The notes: a model not told the origin generated them from the letters alone. Counted from the first letter of the stretch, positions 1 through 5,769 are shown. The stretch is 11,587 nt of DNA from an uncultured Collinsella sp. (GCA_900543845.1 UQTD01000062.1:1-11587), one strand, 5' to 3'. Numbers and translations: made by a program.

Positions 1-92
1 AAGCACTTAATGTGCTTTCCGTCTTGCGCAGGACTGTAGAGCAGCAAACTTAACCCGCGCCAGTCGGCCCCGGAGACCCTCCCGGAGGCCCC
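1..92. other. Intergenic edge, no gene seen
   Basis: No credible gene is visible here. Bases 1-17 form a 6-bp hairpin (AAGCAC, loop TTAAT, GTGCTT). It could be the end of a terminator belonging to something outside the window, but the T-run on the + strand is only three bases. The minus-strand open frame that covers this stretch also runs through the tRNA gene and resembles no known protein, so it is not a gene. Confidence 0.4.
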
Positions 93-145
93 AAAAAATA
101 TTTTCAAAAAAGTTGTTGCGCGCCGGACAGACTTCTGTGTATACT
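93..145 (+). promoter_or_regulatory. Promoter of tRNA-Asp with UP-like A/T tract
   Basis: A -10 box TATACT lies at 140-145 with a weak -35 box TTGCGC at 116-121 (18-base spacer). Just upstream, 93-111 is almost pure A/T in an otherwise GC-rich stretch, as in an UP element that contacts the RNA polymerase alpha subunit. The bases after the -10 are C/G-rich (CCCCGCAGCGC at 149-159), like the discriminators of stringently controlled stable-RNA promoters. The assignment is by pattern only. It is supported by position, about 45 bases before the mature tRNA. Confidence 0.55.
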
Positions 146-191
146 AATCCCCGCAGCGCACGCGAGCGGAAACAAACGCGAACGACTGCCT

Positions 192-269
<78 letters not shown>

Positions 270-277
270 ACGCAATT

Positions 278-305
278 AAAGCCACGTCTTCGGACGTGGC
301 TTTTT
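278..305 (+). terminator. Rho-independent terminator of the tRNA-Asp unit
   Basis: A perfect 8-bp stem GCCACGTC/GACGTGGC (281-288, 293-300) is closed by the very stable TTCG tetraloop and followed by five Ts. Three As before the stem can pair with the first Ts. It closes the tRNA transcript, so the rrf2-type gene downstream must have its own promoter. Confidence 0.92.
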
Positions 306-390
306 GCGTTTGATAGGACCTTGATCCCATCGGCCCCTTTTGCCCAAAACCAAATCCTTCCAATTCCCGGACAAGCTCCGTTTGAGACCT

Positions 391-421
391 GTGTTCAAAC
401 AAGACGTTTGTTGCACAACAC
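391..421. repeat. Nested inverted repeats upstream of the Rrf2 promoter
   Basis: The outer arms GTGTT (391-395) and AACAC (417-421) enclose CAAAC/GTTTG (396-400, 406-410), which overlaps a third dyad TGTTG-CA-CAACA (409-420). The block ends a few bases before the -35 candidate of the next gene. It could be an operator for the Rrf2 protein itself, which commonly autoregulates in this family, or for another regulator. The dyads are seen directly; the role is inferred. Confidence 0.4.
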
Positions 422-424
422 CTG

Positions 425-453
425 TTCAACGAAGCAGGGGGTTAGGTTATACT
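425..453 (+). promoter_or_regulatory. Candidate promoter of the Rrf2-family gene
   Basis: The -10 box TATACT (448-453) is identical to that of the tRNA promoter. It lies 17 bases after a poor -35 match TTCAAC (425-430). A small dyad TTAG-N6-CTAA (442-445, 452-455) overlaps the -10, a natural place for a repressor. If used, this promoter gives a leader of roughly 150 bases before the start codon at 613. Confidence 0.45.
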
Positions 454-560
454 AAATTGCACTATGGGCCGTTTTTGATGCAAGAGGCTTCAAACACGGC
501 ATTCAGTGGGCACCCGTTTTGCTATATGGGCGTCCATACGGTCATTGGCGTCTCGACGTA

Positions 561-587
561 AGCTCGGCTCCGGAGCTCGTTCGAGCT
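561..587 (+). promoter_or_regulatory. Competing short hairpins in the Rrf2 leader
   Basis: AGCTC at 561-565 can pair with GAGCT at 573-577, or AGCTCG at 561-566 can pair with CGAGCT at 582-587. The segment 574-587 can also fold on itself (AGCTCG-TT-CGAGCT), and 567-576 is a 10-base palindrome. The structures exclude one another and sit 15-40 bases before the Shine-Dalgarno sequence (AAAGGGG, 602-608). Translation control is possible but not shown. The GC-rich dyads could equally be DNA binding sites. Confidence 0.3.
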
Positions 588-612
588 GTTCCTATTCCTT
601 GAAAGGGGAAAA

Positions 613-1098
613 ATGGACATATCGAGGAAGACTGATTACGCCCTTCGCATGCTCGCGATGCTTGCCGAGGACCCGGAGCGTCTGCTTTCTGTTCGCACCG
701 CCGCCGAAGAGGTCAATGTCCCGTATTCGTTTGCCCGTTCGATTCAGCATGGTTTGGTTCAGGCCGGTATTGTGGAGAGCCTGCGTGGCGTCCATGGCGG
801 CATGCGTCTTAAGGTCAGCCCCGACGATGTCACCATCCGCCAGGTCGTTGAGGCCGTTCAGGGCCCCATGGTCATGAACGATTGCACCGCGCCCGATGGC
901 GACTGTGCACGCATGGGCACGTGCTGTTATCATCCCCTGTGGGCCGGAGCTCAAGCGCTGATGCGCGACTACCTCGATTCCGTTTCGCTGGGCGACATCG
1001 TCGCTCACCGCCAGTTCCCGGCTGTCGATTCCAAGTTCGCCGACCGCGATGCGTTTCCCGAGTACGCCACCTGTGCGTGCGCTTGCCGGGAGGAATAG
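613..1098 (+). CDS. Rrf2-family transcriptional regulator, Fe-S cluster type
   Basis: This 161-aa protein is a winged-helix DNA-binding regulator of the Rrf2 family (IscR, NsrR, RirA, RsrR). Residues 1-60 hold the winged helix, with the family start MDISRKTDYALRML and the wing motif GGMRL at 62-66. Three cysteines, C91, C98 and C104 (with C105 adjacent), match the cluster-binding triplet of the family. Asp8 is at the position that supplies the fourth ligand in NsrR, so a redox-, NO- or iron-sensitive cluster is likely (inference). Unusual is the C-terminal tail with C154, C156 and C158 in the run CACAC. The start follows AAAGGGG by four bases. The MutY-like gene begins 21 bases after the stop, probably in the same transcript. 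Which of the family's signals it senses cannot be read from the sequence. Confidence 0.9.
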   Translation: MDISRKTDYALRMLAMLAEDPERLLSVRTAAEEVNVPYSFARSIQHGLVQAGIVESLRGVHGGMRLKVSPDDVTIRQVVEAVQGPMVMNDCTAPDGDCARMGTCCYHPLWAGAQALMRDYLDSVSLGDIVAHRQFPAVDSKFADRDAFPEYATCACACREE

Positions 1099-1119
1099 CG
1101 CCGCATAAGGAGCATAGCC

Positions 1120-2025
1120 ATGATTCAGGACCCCTTTCGTTCGATGATTCGTTCGGAAGGGGTCCTGCGTTATCGCGACCTTCCGTGGCGCCGCACGCGC
1201 GACCCGTACATTATTTGGCTTTCCGAGGTTATGCTGCAGCAAACGCAGGTGCCGCGTGTGGAGACGCGTATGCCTGCGTGGCTCGACCGCTTTCCAACCG
1301 TGCAGGCGCTTGCCCAGGCCGCGCCTTCCGATGTTTTGGACGCTTGGCAGGGGATGGGCTACAACCGACGCGCTCTGGCACTCCACAAGGCCGCCCAGCG
1401 CGTTGTAGAGGACTGGGACGGGGAGTTTCCACGTGAGACGCGCGACCTGGTCGCCCTGCCCGGTATTGGCCCGGCGACGGCGCAGGGCATCCGGTCGTTT
1501 GCGTTCGATCTACCGGGTGTGTATCTGGAGACCAACGTGCGCACGGTCTTTCTGCATCATTTCTTTCCCGATGTGCCGGCCGTTCCCGATCGCGAGCTGG
1601 TGCCGCTGATCCAAGCCGCCTGTCCGGCGGTTCCCGGTGCGACGGCGGATGAGATCGCTCCCTTTGCCGTGCCTCAAGACGATGCCGACACGCCGCGCGC
1701 GTGGTATTACGCGTTGCTGGATTACGGCGCGTATCTTAAAAAGACGCTGCCCAATCCGTCCAGGCGCTCGGCGAGCTATAGCCGTCAGTCCAAGTTTGAG
1801 GGCTCGCGTCGCCAAAAGCGCGCTCATATTGTGCGCATGCTGCTGGCGGCGCGCGATGGGCGGCCGGCGGGCATCACACTCGCCGAGGCCGTGGCGGGCG
1901 TCAACGAAATGGAGGCGGCAGCGGGCCGCGAGCCGGTCGAGCACGAGCTGGTTGCAGACATTTTGGCCGACTTGGAGCGTGAGGGCTTTTGCCGCGTGGA
2001 GGGTGACCGCTGGCTAAGCGTGTAG
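1120..2025 (+). CDS. MutY-like HhH-GPD DNA glycosylase lacking the Fe-S cluster
   Basis: This 301-aa protein belongs to the MutY/endonuclease III superfamily of base-excision repair glycosylases. MutY hallmarks are the LPWR motif (21-24), LSEVMLQQTQV (34-44) with catalytic Glu36, and the helix-hairpin-helix LPGIGPATAQG (113-123). Three features depart from MutY. The residue aligned with catalytic Asp138 of E. coli is Glu137 (YLETNVRTV). The segment after ALLDYGAYLKK (199-209) has none of the four cluster cysteines; the whole protein has only C168 and C291. The C-terminal NUDIX-like 8-oxoG reading domain is missing, replaced by about 60 residues that look like a small winged helix. I recall similar proteins in other bacteria but cannot check. 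Adenine removal opposite 8-oxoG is therefore uncertain. AAGGAG (1107-1112) precedes the ATG. The gene probably shares a transcript with the Rrf2 regulator. Confidence 0.85.
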   Translation: MIQDPFRSMIRSEGVLRYRDLPWRRTRDPYIIWLSEVMLQQTQVPRVETRMPAWLDRFPTVQALAQAAPSDVLDAWQGMGYNRRALALHKAAQRVVEDWDGEFPRETRDLVALPGIGPATAQGIRSFAFDLPGVYLETNVRTVFLHHFFPDVPAVPDRELVPLIQAACPAVPGATADEIAPFAVPQDDADTPRAWYYALLDYGAYLKKTLPNPSRRSASYSRQSKFEGSRRQKRAHIVRMLLAARDGRPAGITLAEAVAGVNEMEAAAGREPVEHELVADILADLEREGFCRVEGDRWLSV

Positions 2026-2033
2026 CCCACCCG

Positions 2034-2065
2034 AATCTGAAAAACAGGATTGTAAGGTTTAGATT
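2034..2065 (+). promoter_or_regulatory. Candidate promoter and dyad upstream of rubrerythrin
   Basis: CTGAAA (2037-2042) and TAGATT (2060-2065), 17 bases apart, fit a moderate housekeeping promoter. An inverted repeat AATCT (2034-2038)/AGATT (2061-2065) with additional AAAC/GTTT pairing spans exactly this interval, so a regulator binding it would cover both boxes. The same dyad could alternatively be a weak end signal for the glycosylase gene, since TTTT follows. The site does not match the PerR or Fur boxes I know. Confidence 0.35.
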
Positions 2066-2137
2066 TTCGACATGAGGGCATCCTAAAGACAAGGCCGCTC
2101 GAATCCCACGGGCGGCATGTTGAAGGGAAGTACACCT

Positions 2138-2677
2138 ATGGATTTTGAGAACTCTCAGACCAAGAAGAACCTCGAGACCGCTTTTGCCGGTGAGTCCCAG
2201 GCGCATACCAAGTATCGCTACTACGCATCTAAGGCCAAGAAGGATGGCTACGTTCAGATCTCGAATATCTTTGCCGAGACTGCAGGCAACGAGTCCGAGC
2301 ACGCCAAGCTGTGGTTTAAGTATCTGCACGATGGCGCCGTTCCCGACACCCTGGACAACTTGCGTGATGCCGCTGCGGGCGAGAACTACGAGTGGACCAC
2401 GATGTACGACGAGTTTGCCAAGACCGCCGAGGAGGAGGGCTTTACCGAGATCGCCGCAAAGTTCCGTGGCGTCGGTGCCGTGGAGAAGGCTCACGAGGAG
2501 CGCTACAACAAGCTTGTCGAGCGCATTGAGTCGGGCGAGGTGTTTGAGCGCGAGGGCGTGAAGGTGTGGAAGTGCCTGAACTGTGGGCACCTGCATGTTG
2601 GTGCCGAGGCGCCCGAGGTGTGCCCGGTTTGTAACCACCCGAAGGCGTACTTTGAGGAGCAGGTGGTGAACTACTAG
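2138..2677 (+). CDS. rbr: Rubrerythrin
   Basis: This 179-aa cytoplasmic protein reduces hydrogen peroxide in anaerobes, taking electrons through its rubredoxin centre. The N-terminal four-helix ferritin-like domain (about 1-135) carries the di-iron ligand motifs: Glu19 in FAGESQA, Glu52 and His55 in NESEHAK, and Glu116 and His119 in AVEKAHE. The C-terminal rubredoxin-like domain has C146-x2-C149 and C162-x2-C165, with a 12-residue separation typical of rubrerythrins. Length and domain order match the classical two-domain form. The ATG at 2138 is preferred over an upstream in-frame ATG at 2117 because AAGGGA (2123-2128) lies nine bases before it and the protein then starts MDFENSQTKKNL, as in the family. 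A 112-base gap and its own promoter candidate suggest partly independent expression. Confidence 0.95.
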   Translation: MDFENSQTKKNLETAFAGESQAHTKYRYYASKAKKDGYVQISNIFAETAGNESEHAKLWFKYLHDGAVPDTLDNLRDAAAGENYEWTTMYDEFAKTAEEEGFTEIAAKFRGVGAVEKAHEERYNKLVERIESGEVFEREGVKVWKCLNCGHLHVGAEAPEVCPVCNHPKAYFEEQVVNY

Positions 2678-2698
2678 CGCGTGATGCTAGTGTGAGCT

Positions 2699-2784
2699 GG
2701 GCCGGGAGGGCCGGACTACCTTCCCTCCTCGCTCACGGCTTCGCAGGGTCGCGTTGAGGGAAGGTAGTCCGGCCCTCCCGGCCC
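2699..2784. repeat. 29-bp perfect inverted repeat (REP/MITE-like palindrome)
   Basis: Bases 2699-2727 are the exact reverse complement of 2756-2784, with a 28-base loop. The arms are very GC-rich (GGGCCGGGAGGG...), and no T-run follows, so this is not an ordinary terminator. It lies in the 3' region of rubrerythrin, between the stop codon (2677) and the true terminator (2834). Such structures may be repeated palindromic elements scattered in a genome, or 3' stabilisers that block exonucleases. A perfect match over 29 bases implies recent origin, gene conversion or selection. Confidence 0.9.
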
Positions 2785-2833
2785 GCTTCGGGTCGTCGCA
2801 TGCTCGTTACAGAAAAGCTGATAATAAGTTTGT

Positions 2834-2861
2834 GTGCCGCCCCTTTGGGGCGGCACTTTTT
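2834..2861 (+). terminator. Rho-independent terminator downstream of rubrerythrin
   Basis: A perfect 10-bp stem GTGCCGCCCC/GGGGCGGCAC (2834-2843, 2847-2856) with a TTT loop is followed by five Ts. It is the first strong terminator after rubrerythrin and would put the 29-bp palindrome inside the mRNA's 3' untranslated region. Confidence 0.93.
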
Positions 2862-3114
2862 GTGTGGGGTCCCGGTCTTCACAATTTCCGTCAAGCTTTT
2901 GGTCAGCTTTTGGTTAGTTGGCGGGCTGGCGGAAGGGCAAAAGATCATTCCATAAAAAAGCTCATAGAAAGTGCTGGTAGGGGAGTTGTTGAGGTTTTCG
3001 ACAGCTTTTGTCAGCAAGAAACTTTGCAGCTATTGCTACGGATTGCGTTGCCGTGGCCTAGGCGGTGCGGGATGCTGGGCGTAAGCGTCGAATGCTCCGA
3101 TTGAGGAGGCCAGC
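2862..3114. other. Intergenic region with AGCTTTTG repeats and a promoter candidate
   Basis: No gene is supported. The open frame that crosses this region also runs through the terminator and the palindrome. The octamer AGCTTTTG occurs at 2894-2901, 2905-2912 and 3003-3010, the first two as a near tandem repeat. A possible promoter, TTGTCA (3008-3013), 17 bases, TATTGC (3031-3036), overlaps the third copy and would serve the gene at 3115. Confidence 0.4.
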
Positions 3115-3537
3115 ATGGATCTGTTTCTTGAGACCCCGCAGCAACAAGCCGAGCGCATGTTGCGCCAGCAGCAACGGCTTATGGAGATGCAAATGCAAGG
3201 GGTAGCCACCCAGCCCCCTGCGCAAAATGCCACGCCTGCGGTTTCGCCTGCGGACGGATCGGCGTCAGAGAACTATTCCATACAACAAGATTCATATGCG
3301 CAGGAGCTTGCGTTTGACAAGCGCCGCACACGTCACCGCCGCGTGGGCCAGCGCCTGCGCACATTAGCGATGATCGTGCTCATTCCGTTAGGACTTGCGG
3401 CGATTTTCCTGGTCTCGTATGCACTCACCTGCATCCTCAACGGTGCCTCGCCCAGCGAAGTGCTCCAACATCTGTCAGCCCTCGGCCAGCGCCTAGGCGA
3501 TGTCATAACAACTATCCGCGCCGGCTGGGAGAGTTAG
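3115..3537 (+). CDS. Small single-pass membrane protein, function unknown
   Basis: I do not recognise this 140-aa protein. Residues 7-30 are rich in Gln and Met and could form an amphipathic or coiled-coil helix (QQQAERMLRQQQRLMEMQMQ). Residues 31-65 are a Pro/Ala/Ser-rich linker, 69-82 are strongly basic (DKRRTRHRRVGQRL), and about 84-107 form one hydrophobic membrane segment, followed by a short 33-residue tail. By the positive-inside rule the long N-terminal part should be cytoplasmic and the tail outside. There is no signal peptide or enzymatic motif. The start follows GAGGAGG (3103-3109) at five bases, a strong site, which supports a real gene. It has its own promoter candidate and no obvious terminator before the next gene. 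Confidence 0.75.
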   Translation: MDLFLETPQQQAERMLRQQQRLMEMQMQGVATQPPAQNATPAVSPADGSASENYSIQQDSYAQELAFDKRRTRHRRVGQRLRTLAMIVLIPLGLAAIFLVSYALTCILNGASPSEVLQHLSALGQRLGDVITTIRAGWES

Positions 3538-3627
3538 CGTTTGTCACATTAGGACTTCTAGGGTGTAGGGATTATCGCCACGAGCAGAATTCTTGCATCC
3601 TGTGGGTCCTGTCGTGCGACTGAATAG

Positions 3628-3648
3628 TATTATTGAAGATAAATAATA
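3628..3648. promoter_or_regulatory. AT-rich operator-like dyad before the HTH gene
   Basis: TATTATT (3628-3634) and AATAATA (3642-3648) form a perfect 7-bp inverted repeat with a 7-base spacer, in the most AT-rich stretch of the window, 25 bases before the TTG start. Dyads in this position are typical operators of autoregulating HTH proteins. The -10 hexamer could be TATTAT within the left arm, but no matching -35 is evident. The autoregulation is inferred. Confidence 0.45.
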
Positions 3649-3673
3649 ATAGCAAATGAACGGAGGTGCTCGG

Positions 3674-4237
3674 TTGAATCTGACTTTTGAGGGATTTTTG
3701 AAAGGCTATTGCCGAGAGCTGTCCGGGCAGCAGTCGCTGAGTTTTAGAAAACTGGTTGAGCAGGCGACGACGGTTGCGCCGCGCGTGGCGGAGCCTCTGT
3801 TTTTGCTCGCTTTGGCGCAGGGCAAAGCCGAATACGTTCTGGGCTTATCCGAGGGCTCATGGATGGAAGAGGATTACCGGGGTGTTTTGTCTTTGTACGA
3901 TCAAGCGGGTGGCATGGCGTCTCTATGCGCCAAAAGCGAGCTCCCTAACCGTTATGCCAACGTTTGGCGTGCGTATAGAGCGGTGAAGGAAAAGCCAGTT
4001 GCGGATAGAAGGATCAACGCCCTGATGCGAAAAAGAACATTGGGAGCGCTAGGGGAATCGGGCATAACGCGCTACGGTCTCTGCCGCGATTTGAATCTGA
4101 ATAAGGGAAACGTGTACGCATACTTAGCCGGCGATGACTCAAAGGTGAGCAGGGAGACGGCGCGCCGCATTATGGAATATGCGGAGGAGAGGGGCACCCA
4201 AGAAGGGGCCGGGCACCCGGTGCGTGTGGCGGGGTAA
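3674..4237 (+). CDS. HTH-domain DNA-binding protein (uncharacterised)
   Basis: A 187-aa protein with an N-terminal all-helical part (about 1-105) of unknown function and a C-terminal helix-turn-helix (about 130-170, ITRYGLCRDLNLNKGNVYAY...SRETARRIMEYA) resembling Xre/LacI-type DNA readers. The TTG at 3674 is preferred as start because GGAGGTG (3662-3668) sits five bases before it, while the in-frame ATG at 3656 has no ribosome-binding site. It then begins MNLTFEGFLKGYCREL. Base use differs from its neighbours: more A/T, several AGA/AGG arginine codons (for example near 3745 and 4010-4035), and an AT-rich upstream region. That hints at horizontal transfer. Proteins with such architecture can be antitoxin or defence-locus regulators, but no toxin-like partner is adjacent. 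The next gene is rmuC, 51 bases on. Confidence 0.75.
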   Translation: MNLTFEGFLKGYCRELSGQQSLSFRKLVEQATTVAPRVAEPLFLLALAQGKAEYVLGLSEGSWMEEDYRGVLSLYDQAGGMASLCAKSELPNRYANVWRAYRAVKEKPVADRRINALMRKRTLGALGESGITRYGLCRDLNLNKGNVYAYLAGDDSKVSRETARRIMEYAEERGTQEGAGHPVRVAG

Positions 4238-4288
4238 GATTGATTGCGGTTTTGATTGGTGATCGATTGAGTTTGTTGGGCGGAGTCT

Positions 4289-5644
4289 ATGTCTGCTATT
4301 GATATTGCGCTTGTTGTGATTGCCTTGGTGGCGGTGGGAGTTGCTGTGGTTTGCGCCCTGCAGCTTAAAGGCCTTCGTGCCGAGTTGCGAGAGCGTGGCG
4401 GCAACGACGCGGAGACGCTCGCGGCGCTCGAGCAGGCCAACAACGCGCTCGACACCCTGAACGTCGCGCTGGCAGAAACCCGCCGCACGGCAAACGCCAT
4501 CGCGCAGCAGCAGACGACCGACGCCGCCGTAGAGCAGCAGCGCTACCTGACCATCGCGCGTGAGTTCTCGCAGGCTGGCGACCGTATGGATGACCTGCGC
4601 CGCGAGACGGCCCAACAGCTCGGCGCCAACCGCGAGGGCATCGAGCACCGCCTGGACAAGGTGCGCGAGACGGTCGACGCCCAGCTGGGCGCCATTCGCA
4701 AGGACAACAACGTGCAGCTCGATCAGATGCGCGCGACGGTGGACGAGAAACTCTCCCGTACGCTCAACGACCGTCTGTCTGCATCGTTTAAGCAAGTGAG
4801 TGACCAGCTCGAGGCCGTGTACAAGGGCCTGGGCGATATGCAATCCATCGCCACCGGTGTGGGCGACCTTAAGCGCGTGCTGGGCAATGTGAAGGCGCGC
4901 GGCATTTTGGGCGAGGTGCAGCTGGGCGCAATCCTGGCGGACATCCTTACGCCCGACCAGTATCTGGAAAACGTGGCCACCAAGCCTGGCGCCTCGGAGC
5001 GTGTTGAGTTTGCCGTCAAGCTGCCGGTGGACGAGGGCGATCCCGTGCTGCTGCCGATCGACTCCAAATTCCCGGGCGATGCGTACGAGCATCTGCTCGA
5101 CGCCCAGGAGTCGGGCGACGCGGAGGCCGTCGCCGCTGCGCGCAAGACGCTCGATATGATGGTGAAGCGCGAGGCAAAGGACATTTGCGAGAAGTACCTG
5201 AGCGTGCCCGCGACGACCAACTTTGGCATCATGTTCGTGCCGTTTGAGGGCCTGTACGCCGAGGTCGTCAGCCGCCCCGGGCTTGTCGAGACCCTGGGCC
5301 GCGACTATCACGTCAACGTTGCCGGCCCCAGTACCATGGCCGCCATCCTCAACAGCCTGCAGATGAGCTATCAGACGTTTAGGCTGCAAAAACGCACCGA
5401 TGACGTGCTGCGCGTGCTTTCCGCCGTCAAGGCTGAGCTGCCGCGCTATCAGGCGGCACTGCGTCGCGCGCAGCAGCAGATCGAGACCGCGGGCAAGACG
5501 GTCGAGGGCATTATCACCACGCGCACCAACGTTATGGAGCGCAAGCTCAAGGACATCGACGCGCTGGAGGACGCGCGGGAGGCCGACGAGATCTTGGGGC
5601 TCACATCCGCGGAGCTGCTCGCAGACCAAGAGGACGAGGACTAG
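4289..5644 (+). CDS. rmuC: DNA recombination protein RmuC
   Basis: This 451-aa protein belongs to the RmuC family, which limits inversions and rearrangements at short inverted repeats and is predicted to have a restriction-endonuclease-like fold. It begins with a membrane anchor (about 4-24), followed by a long coiled coil (about 28-165) rich in Gln, Glu and Arg. The conserved RmuC domain occupies about 165-430: LKRVLGNVKARGILGEVQLG (193-212), LPIDSKFPGDAY (255-266) with the Asp/Lys pair expected of a nuclease site, and FVPFEGLYAEV. A short acidic tail follows. Length and order are normal for the family. CGGAG lies four bases before the ATG. It may be read through from the HTH gene upstream. 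GATTG repeats (4240-4268) fill the gap between them. Confidence 0.93.
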   Translation: MSAIDIALVVIALVAVGVAVVCALQLKGLRAELRERGGNDAETLAALEQANNALDTLNVALAETRRTANAIAQQQTTDAAVEQQRYLTIAREFSQAGDRMDDLRRETAQQLGANREGIEHRLDKVRETVDAQLGAIRKDNNVQLDQMRATVDEKLSRTLNDRLSASFKQVSDQLEAVYKGLGDMQSIATGVGDLKRVLGNVKARGILGEVQLGAILADILTPDQYLENVATKPGASERVEFAVKLPVDEGDPVLLPIDSKFPGDAYEHLLDAQESGDAEAVAAARKTLDMMVKREAKDICEKYLSVPATTNFGIMFVPFEGLYAEVVSRPGLVETLGRDYHVNVAGPSTMAAILNSLQMSYQTFRLQKRTDDVLRVLSAVKAELPRYQAALRRAQQQIETAGKTVEGIITTRTNVMERKLKDIDALEDAREADEILGLTSAELLADQEDED

Positions 5645-5671
5645 CTGCGCCTGACGGCGGGGCGTCTGCGC

Positions 5672-5694
5672 AAGCGCGGGGCGCGGGCGCTTTT
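5672..5694 (+). terminator. Possible weak terminator after rmuC
   Basis: A 6-bp stem AAGCGC/GCGCTT (5672-5677, 5687-5692) with a GC-rich nine-base loop runs into TTTT (5691-5694), of which the stem itself uses two. It is short for an efficient terminator, so read-through to the ABC gene is possible. Confidence 0.4.
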
Positions 5695-5710
5695 CGTGTC
5701 GCGCATGCCT

Positions 5711-5735
5711 GAAGCGCGCTTCGGTGTGCAACAAT
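5711..5735 (+). promoter_or_regulatory. Palindrome and possible extended -10 before the ABC gene
   Basis: GAAGCGCGCTTC (5711-5722) is a perfect 12-base palindrome. Five bases later, TGC-AACAAT (5727-5735) resembles an extended -10 element (TGn plus four of six TATAAT matches), with no recognisable -35. A similar TGG-GACAAT precedes nth (7585-7593). If real, transcription would begin about 28 bases before the ATG, and the palindrome would sit as an operator just upstream of the -10. Confidence 0.3.
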
Positions 5736-5769
5736 GGCGTTTCGCCCTATCAGACGCGAAAGGAAACCC

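Larger units (their letters stand above)
306..612. other. Long non-coding leader region before the Rrf2 gene
   Basis: This 307-base stretch has no convincing gene. A 73-codon open frame at 340-561 has no ribosome-binding site and low-complexity composition. The region holds a promoter candidate (425-453), nested dyads (391-421) and mutually exclusive short hairpins close to the ribosome-binding site (561-587). It is AT-richer than the coding regions, as expected for regulatory DNA. Confidence 0.6.

Noticed and set aside
592..1386. 264-codon open frame on the - strand
   Set aside because: It overlaps the Rrf2 gene and the glycosylase gene in antisense, with no ribosome-binding site or family resemblance.
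1901..2638. 245-codon open frame on the - strand
   Set aside because: It runs antisense across the end of the glycosylase gene, the promoter region and rubrerythrin, all of which are well supported on the + strand.
2699..2784. The palindrome as a transcription terminator
   Set aside because: There is no T-run after the right arm, the loop is 28 bases, and a canonical terminator follows at 2834.
2699..2784. The palindrome as a CRISPR repeat or insertion sequence
   Set aside because: Only one pair of arms is present, with no spacers and no transposase gene in the window.
2754..3104. 116-codon open frame on the + strand
   Set aside because: It spans half of the 29-bp palindrome and a strong terminator, lacks a ribosome-binding site and resembles no protein.
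3674..5644. HTH gene plus next gene as a toxin-antitoxin pair
   Set aside because: The neighbour is a full-length rmuC with all family motifs, not a toxin; the HTH gene has no adjacent partner.
4139..5734. 531-codon open frame on the - strand
   Set aside because: It is the antisense shadow of rmuC, caused by GC-rich third positions. Its translation is His/Leu/Arg-rich with no known motif, and the + strand RmuC family motifs are clear.
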